Below, one piece after another: positions 1 through 8,500 of a stretch of 14,196 nt of DNA. Source of the stretch: Rodentolepis nana (Eukaryota; Platyhelminthes; Cestoda; Cyclophyllidea; Hymenolepididae); contig UZAE01012607.1 in NCBI GenBank assembly GCA_900617975.1, positions 9,344 through 23,539 of the forward strand, read 5' to 3'. The notes beneath the pieces are model-generated. The model ran no database searches and was not told the origin of the DNA. It saw only the letters and a program-made list of their open reading frames with translations. Position 1 is the first letter of the stretch, and every line of letters starts with the position of its first letter. A program made the translations under genes and the position numbers.

Positions 1-60
1 AATAATTTGAGTCAGAAGTCAACTACCAGTTTGATCGACTTTTTGCCGGTATGTGTTTCG
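1..60 (+). repeat. Dispersed repeat, copy 1 (truncated)
   Basis: The sequence runs TTTGAGTCAGAAGTCAACTA, then GACTTTTTGCCGGTATG. It follows the same order as the inner part of copies 2 and 3, including the GACTTTTTTGCCG segment that copy 2 lacks. Similarity fades after about base 52, and the left end is cut by the window. Confidence 0.6.
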
Positions 61-508
61 AGAGCGCTTTCATCGTCAAATGTGAATAATGATCACATCT
101 CCGAAATTCTCTGTCCTTAATCTAGTTCTGTTTGTTTCATCCTTTGTTTTGTTGCTCTAACTCTAAGTTCAAAAAAATATTTTGCGAATTGTAAGGCTGT
201 TCAATGGTCGATGAATGGAGGATTCTTTTTTATCCCATGATTTACACATTTTCTACGTTTTCCTTAACCGTTATTGTGGCAATGTATCATTTCTTGGTGT
301 TCCAAATTTCAAATATCAGAATACAACCCCCCACCCCTTCCCTCTTCTTCTCCTGAATTTTATACCAATTGCAGAGCTTCGTAGGCATTTGGCTGAATTT
401 CCAAATGTTTGTCTCTTTTAGGTATCGTATACTACTAACTGGGACACTAGATAGGCAGAGGTCAACTGTGCTTATTGAAGGTGATCATTGTTTGTATTTG
501 TCTTTCAG
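1..508. other. Upstream intron of the fucose synthase gene (partial)
   Basis: No coding exon can be supported here. The stretch is T-rich and ends in a pyrimidine tract and AG directly before the first recognisable exon, so it reads as the 3' part of an intron whose donor lies left of the window. Its first 60 or so bases are a truncated copy of the dispersed repeat described separately. A short open frame near 215-421 has no recognisable protein character. Confidence 0.6.
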
Positions 509-2233
509 AGACCAATGAACCACTACTGGTACTCGGATCAGGCTCTCCATTGCGTCAGTTCATTTACTCTGTCGATCTGGGTCGTTTGATTATTTGGGTG
601 CTCCGAAATTACGACAATCCTGAGCCCATAATCCTCTCCGTTCCCGAGGCCAACGAAATCTCCATCAAAGACGCCGCCTCTGCTATCGTCTCTGCAATGG
701 GCTGCAAGGGTCTCACTGTAAGTTATGCTCACTTTCTCACTCGACTGAAATAAATCTCCCACAACTCCTCCTTGACGTTTCTCCTACCCCTCGGTGGTTG
801 AATAAAGCACTCCCACAACTCCCCTCCCCTTAAACTAGGCGTTAATTAATCAAAAATTTTATTCATCTCACAGTTGCCATGTTAAAAGCGTGAACTAATG
901 AATCTCCTTTTCAAAACATTTGTGTTTTCTCAACCGTTCGAAGGAAAGCACTGAAGTGAAGAAGCAAGACGAACGCTTCTTGATTACCTATTGTCGGCTA
1001 ATAAGCACTGGAATGTCATAGACAGTGAATTCCAGGAATGAAGCGTGAAATATGAACTTTGGAGCGTGAATTGCCCACTTAGTGTATAGTGTACAACTCG
1101 AGCGGTCCTATTCAGAATGAACTGTGGTCTCACCTTGTTTATGCGAGTATATATATGTACATTTATTTATTTAAATCAGAGGGCAGATTTCATGGTAGTT
1201 ATCATTCGGGTTTCTCCGAGGGGTGAACAGAAGTGTGATTCATAAATTTACAGAGATATGCACAAAGGTAGAGAAGAAACTAAGGTAAGGTGAGTACTGC
1301 GGAAGTGGTGGAATATGACATACAGTTGGTTATGGTGGTTTGAAGTCAGAAGCCAACTGCCGGTATGAGTATGCATTTCCCAGGGTGCACCACCTGGAGG
1401 TTAGTCTATGTTTTTGGTTCATATTTCCATTTTACGCCCATATGAACTAGCCTTATTGCCCTCCCCCCCCCCCCCCCACCTTTGCTCACCCTTCACTTTG
1501 CATTAAAACCAAACATCAATACTCATTTATTTCTTACTTGTTTGTGGTGTTTGCACCAGTGAGGCTAGGGGAAGAATAACGGCCCAGTTAATGTCATTCC
1601 AGGAACTCGAATTCTGGCACTGTCATTCCCCTGGTGCTACTTGTGCAAGACTGTTATTGAAATTTTTGTAGGCACTAGCCTTTCTTAGTGCATATGGATT
1701 TAATGCAAATTTACGCATTTACTTTAATAAGCGACTCCTTCACATTCAATATATCTTGATTCATTTTGTCCAATGTGCTCATGTACTTCCCTAATAAGAA
1801 ATGATATGAAAATGTGGGAGTCGCAGTTTTTCTCCCCGCCTTCTTCTCTGTCCAATCAATATTCTGTTGGTGATGTAGGTTTGTATTATCCTCAAACTTA
1901 AAATTTGAGTCCTTTCGTTCGAAAGACAGTGCATACTTGTGGAAATATGTCGTTATATCCTTAAGCAAATCAAATGTGACTATTTGTATCCCCCTTAATT
2001 TTAGCTGGATCCCTCCAAAGCTGATGGTCAATTCAAGAAAACCGCTTCAGCTAAAAAGCTGACGTCACTCAATCCAGATTTCAATTTCACCCCTTTTCAG
2101 AAAGGTTTGTTTCCCATTTATTTTTATTTATCAGCATGGGAAGAATATTACATAGCATCGATTTTTTTTAATTTTAGCTATAGCTGATACATGTGATTGG
2201 TTCTCAAAGAACTTCGACACTAGCAGAAAGTGA
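509..2233 (+). CDS. GFUS (TSTA3): GDP-L-fucose synthase, C-terminal part (three exons)
   Basis: This enzyme epimerises and reduces GDP-4-keto-6-deoxy-mannose to GDP-L-fucose in the cytosol, supplying fucose for glycans. Visible exons are 509-717, 2005-2104 and 2178-2233, ending at TGA 2231-2233; introns are 718-2004 (1287 nt) and 2105-2177 (73 nt). The first exon carries the family segment [12 protein letters not shown] followed by EPIILSV and a helix rich in Ala. The second has DGQFKKTAS, which in the human enzyme contributes to substrate binding. The third ends with a DTCDWF segment typical of the family C terminus. The phases agree across all joins (0, then 1). The NAD(P)-binding Rossmann half and the catalytic Ser-Tyr-Lys residues lie outside the window to the left. 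The first exon edge could be 509 or 511. No AATAAA is seen soon after the stop. The family assignment is secure from several conserved blocks in order. Confidence 0.93.
1190..1408 (+). repeat. Dispersed repeat, copy 2 (forward)
   Basis: The best-matched part is about 1259-1408. It shares long blocks with the reverse complement of 9546-9702: CACAAAGGTAG, AGGTGAGTACTG, GTTTGAA..CAGAAG.CAACTGCCG, GTATGAGTAT, CCCAGGGTGCACCAC.TGGAGGT.AGTCTAT. Similarity further left (a GAGGGG..ACAGAA block near 1218) is weaker. Relative to the other copies it lacks roughly 20 bases between two GCCG words. It has no evident coding capacity. Confidence 0.75.
1463..1477 (+). repeat. Poly-C tract (15 C)
   Basis: An uninterrupted run of C lies just downstream of the repeat copy in the fucose synthase intron. 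Its length is prone to sequencing and replication slippage. Confidence 0.9.
1551..1648. repeat. Imperfect inverted repeat
   Basis: Arms 1551-1573 and 1626-1648 are 23 nt each. They match in inverted orientation at about 17 positions, with perfect outer TTGCAC/GTGCAA and inner GGGGAA/TTCCCC blocks around a 52 nt loop. It may be a small non-autonomous element remnant; no flanking duplication was identified. Confidence 0.4.
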
Positions 2234-4124
2234 TTTCTTAAAGTTCAGTTGCCTTATCATAAAATTCGTTTATGATGGTTTACTGTTGCTTTTCCTTCTT
2301 TGCCAAACCCAACTATTGACCATGAATTCTAATACTTCTGTTTGATTACGATTATGCATTACTGTATGCCTTATAAAAGTAAAATGATTTTGTTAAATCG
2401 TTTTTTTTTCAAATCCATTTTTAAACAACCGCGCAGCCTACCGTTCCCGGTTTGCCTCTTAAAGTATTCGAAGAAAGAATGTGCTGTTATAGGCCCGAAG
2501 ATATTGATTTAGGTCTCAACGGAATCCAGAGAACAAAGCATATCCAAATTATTTTGTAGCAGTTATTAATTGGGGAATCATTTGTACTTAAGGTGCGCCT
2601 ATGCCATGGTGATCCAACATTAACATTAGTGGTTACATTACCCATTGTTCTTTGCGAGTAAATGCTTGGTGGTCTTAAATCTGACACCATTGGTGGACTC
2701 TGGGCAAAATACAAATCAGCTATGAATTTACGCTCTCAGTATCCACTTCAATAATTGCTAATACTGTAAGAACATTCAAGACATGCGCGGCATTTTGAAT
2801 TTAAATATTTATAATAATGAATCAATATATTCCGATTTAGTTATTTTCGCCAAACTATTAATCCACCAAAGGAGCCCATATTTGAAATGGCTTTTTGTTG
2901 GATAGTATATTTCTGAGAACGCAAACCTAGAGTCTTGAATAGTCTAGTTATACCCCTAAGACAGAAAATAAGCGTATGCAGAATCCCTTCAATTTAAGTG
3001 CTAAACAGACGAGCGTGCGAAAGTACAATAAAAAAGCTTATGATAAAGTTTCAAGCAGTTAATCCTGAAGGAGTACTACAATATTGAAAGCATCGGAACA
3101 ATTTGAACCTACAAAGCAGAAACTGACTAGGAAACATCGAAAGATGGGTACATTCGATGAATAACGCAGATACGAGATGATGAAAATAAATTATAATGTC
3201 TAATCTGTAGTAAGAAATGAGGTTCACTTAAAATTGAACTATTTCGGCTATATCATAGCTTTGCTTATAAGAGAAACTTATGCTCAAAATCAAACGATCA
3301 AAATGCTCTTTCCACTTGATGTTTTCGACCCATTGAGACTTGTGGAGTGCACAACGATACCCCCATTTGATGTAAGATGAGAACATTGATTTGGAAGATT
3401 TGAATTACTCAAAGGTAAATTATTAGTTGATTTTTCACATAATTTGTCTGTTTGACTGATAGGTCAGGACATTTACTTGTGATTTTCATTTTAACCTGTA
3501 AATCGTATCACAACTCTAATCAAAATGTACTTATTATATACGAGCTTTAAGCAACTGAACAAAACGGACATAAATTTCGCAACATTTAGTCACTTTTAAT
3601 GATAAACTTGTTTTTTTTTTCTATGCCCGTAAATAAAAGCATTTTCTTAAAATACATGCAAAAAAATTATAAATCTTTTCTGTTTGTTGATGGCCCAAAA
3701 ACCACATGCTTCTATGAAATAGATGTCAAAACATCTTATTTTAAGGGTTCAAATGGCATCGCTACTAAGTATTTCTCTTTAAGTCGCAAGAACCATGATA
3801 GTTTGAAATTCTATAGTCACGAGGGATTGATCTTAATGAGCAAAATTCTAACGGATTGAAACCATTTTGCTGTAAATCTCAAATTGACACAATTGAACTT
3901 CAGTGTTCATGAGAAAAGAAACGATTTGATCAAGCACGCTAGCATTCAATGGAATGTACAGTGGATTAAAACGTGCAAAACTCCAATTATATTTCTAGAA
4001 GAACAATTATTTTTAAATATTTTTAATTATTTTTTCAAATTTATATGTATCTTATCTCATAATATTATATGCTTTGTTAATTCGATAACTTTTCTTTAAC
4101 TCTATCAGATGCATAAATTATAGA
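2234..4124. other. Intergenic spacer, AT-rich
   Basis: The spacer lies between the fucose synthase stop and the cyclophilin start. It holds only short open frames without recognisable motifs (for example plus 3599-3859 and minus 2487-2714). The last 20 bases before 4108 form a pyrimidine-rich tract ending in TATCAG, a plausible splice or trans-splice acceptor for the next gene. No TATA-type promoter could be picked out with confidence. Confidence 0.6.
4108..4124 (+). promoter_or_regulatory. Acceptor-like AG and short leader of the cyclophilin gene
   Basis: TTTTCTTTAACTCTATCAG ends at 4108, 16 bases before the chosen ATG. It looks like a spliced-leader acceptor or the end of a 5' UTR intron. 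A four-codon upstream open frame starts at ATG 4109 and stops at TAG 4121-4123, two bases before the main start. Confidence 0.4.
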
Positions 4125-5298
4125 ATGTCGCACAATTTCAAGAGTGTAACTATGCAAATCGAATTGAATGGTTTAATCGAAGACTGGCATTTTCACGCTG
4201 CCTGTTTTCTTGCCAAAGTTAGCTTTTAAACTTTCTTATAAATCAAGGATCTTTACGAATGTTTTCCAGATTCGTTCAAGAAACCAATTTCTAACGGAAT
4301 GTATGAAATTGATTGGCAAACTTACATTCATGAAACAAAACGAGTAAATCATGAGCCTTTTTAATAAATGAAAGAAACTTAAAGGAAAATATTGGGGTTT
4401 TGACAGCGCTGTCATCTGTTTTTGTGGTGATACACCTTTAGGTGACTATCTTTCTCTGCAGAGCTGGGCAGAAGATAACTTTGATCTTTCAGATTACAGA
4501 CCATCAGCTTTTTATAAGGTGATGGCATATGACGAATATAGAAACACCTTAATAAAGAGAAAAGTAAGGATACTCTTTATCATTTACACATCTCAGAGAA
4601 TGTACATTTCCATGGGAATTAAAATAGGTGGTGATACCTGCGAACCTCTCTTATTCGAGGTAAGGTTAATGTTTTCAATTAAGATCACAGCTTTACTCTG
4701 ACATAGTACCAAAGACTTGTGAGAATTTTATAAAACTATGCACAGGAGAGCTTGGCATTATTGCAAAGAATGGAGATCAGAAATATCGGATGCATTATCT
4801 AAACACAATATACTTTAGGCTAGTTCCAGGCGGGTGGATTCAGGGCGGAGGTATGTTTAGCAAGAAATGACTCCATAAACCAACTTTACATTAGACATCT
4901 TTCGCGGAAGCGGAGATGACGGTAGGTCTATCTACGGCCCAAGATTCGAAGGTTTAGTAAATCTCAAATAATTATTGCATGATAGATGAGAACTTTGCGA
5001 TTAAACATGATAGACGAGGAATTTTAAGTATGGTAAATGAAGGTAGAAATACGAATTCTTCTCAATTCATGATAACTTTTCAACCAGCTCCTTGGATGGA
5101 CTGCAGATACGTCGCCTTCGGGTATGATAAATCATTCTATCTCCAATTTTCCCTCTTTTCAGCCAACTTCTAGAGGGTCTCAGAACGCTGGACGAAATGG
5201 AACAGGTCGAAACCAATAATGATCGTCCCTGTAGAGACATAAAAATAACCGAAATTAAAGTTCTTAACCCCAAAGATATATACTCAAAGCTCGAATAA
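4125..5298 (+). CDS. PPIL6: PPIL6-type cyclophilin (peptidyl-prolyl isomerase-like 6)
   Basis: Eight exons (4125-4217, 4248-4343, 4375-4563, 4597-4659, 4691-4850, 4895-4951, 4986-5121, 5163-5298) give 309 residues, close to human PPIL6 (311). Introns are 30, 31, 33, 31, 44, 34 and 41 nt. Residues about 10-126 match the PPIL6-specific N-terminal region ([14 protein letters not shown], then [17 protein letters not shown]). Residues 127-309 are the cyclophilin domain, with PKTCENF, GGWIQGGD, SIYGP, NTNSSQF and VAFG. Of the cyclophilin A catalytic set, Arg190, Gln198, Asn237 and Trp256 are kept; Phe60 becomes Gly195, Ala101 Val236, Phe113 Met248, Leu122 Met257 and His126 Tyr261. Isomerase activity may therefore be weak. 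I chose ATG 4125 because it is the first in-frame ATG after an acceptor-like AG; ATG 4152 is the alternative. The role of PPIL6 is poorly known. An AATAAA overlaps the stop. Confidence 0.93.
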
Positions 5299-5299
5299 A
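5294..5299 (+). terminator. Polyadenylation signal overlapping the PPIL6 stop codon
   Basis: The hexamer AATAAA spans 5294-5299, and its TAA (5296-5298) is the stop codon itself. If used, cleavage some 10-30 nt downstream would leave an extremely short 3' UTR. It is the only canonical hexamer near the stop. Confidence 0.65.
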
Positions 5300-5378
5300 G
5301 CTGTGTAGCTTAAGCAAAAGACATTTATCTTATGAGGCTCAAGTTGTCAATGAGTCAAGTAGTTCAATGAGATATGGA

Positions 5379-5400
5379 GGGGGGGGGGGGGGGGGGGGGG
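5379..5400 (+). repeat. Poly-G tract (22 G) in convergent spacer
   Basis: A run of 22 G is followed by AGAGGGGAGA. It lies 81 bases after the PPIL6 stop and 113 bases beyond the stop of the opposing SNARE gene, whose 3' UTR would contain poly-C here. Slippage and sequencing error may affect the exact length. Confidence 0.9.
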
Positions 5401-5486
5401 AGAGGGGAGACGTAGGAACAAATTAAAAGAGGGAATAGACAATACACAGAGACAAACAATTAAAGCGAGATCACAGATAGGACTGA

Positions 5487-5506
5487 GGAGGGGTGGGGGG
5501 TGGGGG
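5487..5506 (+). other. G-rich element, potential G-quadruplex
   Basis: The plus strand has G-runs of four, six and five separated by single T, just beyond the SNARE stop codon. Splitting the six-G run allows four G-tracts, so a quadruplex is possible on the template strand of the SNARE gene. Together with the poly-G tract it makes the convergent spacer strongly strand-asymmetric. Confidence 0.4.
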
Positions 5507-5512
5507 ATCAAG

Positions 5513-8500
5513 TTAAGGGGATTTGACAGTGGAAGAATTTTTCGAGGTAGTTCCAGCATGTGGAGAGGGTGCAATGATAGCGGGTGGATTGGTTTGAGTC
5601 CCGGAGGAACGGAAGAATATCATGTAAATTATCCCAAAAAAGACCAGAATCATGAGGATCCCGATTGCAGCCAGGACAGCCCGGTTCTGAATCACGCTAT
5701 GGCCAAGAGGGAAATCAGGTAGAGTGGCAAAACAAACAAATAACATACATCGTCTAGATTTGGTGAAAATTGCTTCACAAAAATAAACATATCAATATGA
5801 CATTAAACGGTTGCTTGAAGGCGGACGAATAAATGAAAGGTCCTTTCAATTATTTAAAATAAAACCTCCCAAATAAGCTAATCAGTTCAAAGTATACTTA
5901 CAGATGTTTTGGATGTAATTCCGTAGATACTTCCAGCAATGGCACATTCATGCACACAATTCAAGTGTCAAGATATGCCTTACTGAAAAGACACCTATAA
6001 AAAGCAACTACTACAAAAACCTAGAAGTGAAAATTATGGCTTTTGTAGCCACCGGGGAATTTCGAGTTCGAAACTCATAAAATCACAACAGAAGTCATAA
6101 ACATTCTCAAGGACACAAATGTCGTGACCTATACCGGCTCTGTAGCTGAAGAGGTTGAAGTGACTGGGTCGCTTTTTATTAGATACAAGCAAGACGAATC
6201 AGGACCTGAAGAAGAAATTCCAATCACAGAATTCTATCAGGGCAATTGAAATACTATCTCCTGTTATCAACAAAACCGTGGCCACTCTACCACGCTTTAG
6301 ACTGTTTCGAAAGGCAGTTTTAAAAGGCGAATCTACTCTTTACTGACTCAATGAGAAAGATGGCAATTAAAGACGCGCAGCTGAATGCGGCCTAACACGA
6401 AAGCACGTATATTAGCTTGAGCTTGTCGCACAACCACCTAAATACTCTCGACTGAGGTTGAAACCTAATCCATATTAACGCGCTAGAATCGGCTGTACAA
6501 CATAATTCGTGTGATACCCGCACACACCCCCCCCCCCCGGTCACGAGACATGATTTGGTTCATTCAGCAAATGCATAAATGGTGTCGCATTGTAAACCAC
6601 ACTGTGAAGAAGTCAGAAATAGAAATGAGAAGGCAAAGAGTCGACTTACCGTCGGTACATCTTTGAAATAATCCGTGAGCTGCGAGAGAGGTCTTCATTA
6701 GCATGCCTCAACTGAAAAGCAGAGAATAAGAGACATAAAAACGCATTAACGCATAGAATTAAACACTGTAATTTGTTTAAATGACTCATTGTGATATCGA
6801 ATAACAAAAAAACGTTAAAAGTTGCTTCCGCATTAACCGAAAATAACATTAGACAACTCCCTTTTAGCTGATTGCTTTAACGTGGCCTAAATTTCACATA
6901 ATTAAATAACTTTAAGAAAAATAAGCTTTATCGTACTTGGATCAAAGGTATTTTAAAGCCCTTTTTTGAAAAGTAGTTTGTACAAGTTCCGGACTGATAA
7001 ATCATAGCTAACAAATGAAATCAATAATTCAATTCTTTCCAATTCAAGCAGTTACTAATGTACACGCCTTCAAGTAATAAAGTCATTCGTTATAGTTCTG
7101 TCAGATCGATAATAATAGAATTATTAAATCAATCAAAAGGAGGACTATTGAAGATCAGTCATTTAATGTAATCAGTATTGAAAATAAAAAAGAGAAGGTC
7201 CGAAATCTTTGCAAGATTCGCGATTTTTTTAGCATAGTTCAAATCAAGCAATAGCTTCCTACTTCAATATGACCGCCAGCTACCATTGGGGTTCAAAAGC
7301 CCCGTATTGTTAACACCAAAAATGTTAGTAACAAACAAATTGCAGCCCCATTTTTGTACAATTTCACAGACAAAAAACGAACCAACGCATACAATCATCT
7401 CGTCTTATCATCATCTTATCAAAGACGTGACCATCAAATACTCTAAACTAGAAAAATCAATACCTCACCACTTTCACAACTTAGTAAAATTTGTATCAAG
7501 TTTGCTGGAAAGTAGCATACTTGCAACCCATACATTATTACAATACTAAACACCAGTAATGTCGGAAAATAGTTGAATAGAATGACAAAGACCCTAACAC
7601 ACTTTACTTCTAATAAGCACTTAGCATAGCAAAAAACCTTGAACACCCACCCCATTCTATTTCCATCTATTTGCTTAGTGATCTATTGTCTTTAAAATAG
7701 CATTAAGAAAATAAAGAGACAATTTTTCATTATATACAAATAGATTCTAAAAATACTGCCTTATACTAGGTCGATTTTGGGTACTCTAGCCAGTTCTATT
7801 GTTAGAAGGTAATCGTGTATTGAAATAACATGATTCATCAGTCAAATTAATTAACAGATATGGATACACATAGGAAATGGTGATAAATGACTAAATTTAA
7901 ACTTCAGAACGTAAGGAAATATACCTATTAAATCACGTCTACTCGAACTCTCCATAAATCTCTATTGAATTAATATACTGTCACTACGTTCAGATGTCTC
8001 TCCATGATACCAAACAACTCTTTGGACTTGCTGAGTGTAAAAATAAAACAACCGCTAAAAAATTATCATATGATTGATCATAGCACAAAACCTGTTGATT
8101 AAAATATCAGCATGAAAGATAAGATCAGACCACACACTTACCCGATCTCGACTGCGCATAATGGTCTCTCTTTGCTGATCCAAGTCTCCCAGAATTTGCC
8201 CACCAATTTCCTCAGTCTCATAGGCAACACGAAGGCCATCGTTGAGCCGACGACCAGTGCGTTCCACGCGCTCTGTGTTGGAGAGTAGAGAGACACGCAT
8301 ATCACCCGAATCGCCACCGCTACCACTCAATAACTCCTCGCGGAGGGCATTGTGTTCTGATAGGGGACCACTGGTTGGTGCTGCGTTGGCACTGTATCGT
8401 GGTCGTTTCTGGGAAGAGGAAAAAGCATAATTGGATAAGAATGGAGAGAAAATAAAGCTATCAGCCATCGAAGTATGCTGTTTGGTATGGATATGTAACT

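Larger units (their letters stand above)
718..2004 (+). other. Large intron of the fucose synthase gene
   Basis: The donor is GTAAGT at 718 and the acceptor TTTTAG ends at 2004. The intron contains a dispersed repeat copy (about 1190-1408), a run of 15 C (1463-1477) and an imperfect fold-back (1551-1648). No coding exon is supported. An antisense frame of about 106 codons at 1711-2031 overlaps the next exon and shows no family features. Confidence 0.8.
5697..6649 (-). other. Fourth intron of the VTI1A gene
   Basis: The donor GTAAGT reads from 6649 downward and the acceptor CCATAG ends at 5697, both on the minus strand. The intron contains a plus-strand open frame of coding character (6049-6249) and a C12 tract preceded by ACACAC (6527-6538). 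Nothing else is recognised. Confidence 0.8.

Noticed and set aside
1711..2031. Minus-strand frame of about 106 codons
   Set aside because: It lies mostly in an intron and begins antisense to a fucose synthase exon; it shows no recognisable motif and no supporting splice context.
2487..2745. Minus-strand open frame with Pro/Ser-rich start (SPPMVSDLRPPS)
   Set aside because: Composition is mildly protein-like and an acceptor-like TTTGCCCAG precedes it, but there is no ATG, no recognised family and no partner exon.
3599..4099. Two plus-strand frames before PPIL6 (3599-3859 and 3884-4099)
   Set aside because: They are rich in Phe, Ile and Lys as expected from AT-rich DNA, match no family and do not join PPIL6 in phase.
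6055..6075. GAGTTCGAAACTC resembling a tRNA T-arm
   Set aside because: Only three base pairs flank the loop, and no acceptor stem, D-arm or anticodon arm could be placed around it.
7286..7549. Plus-strand frame of about 87 codons in the VTI1A third intron
   Set aside because: It lacks an ATG start and a second frame is also open over part of it; no motif was recognised. Low-level possibility only.
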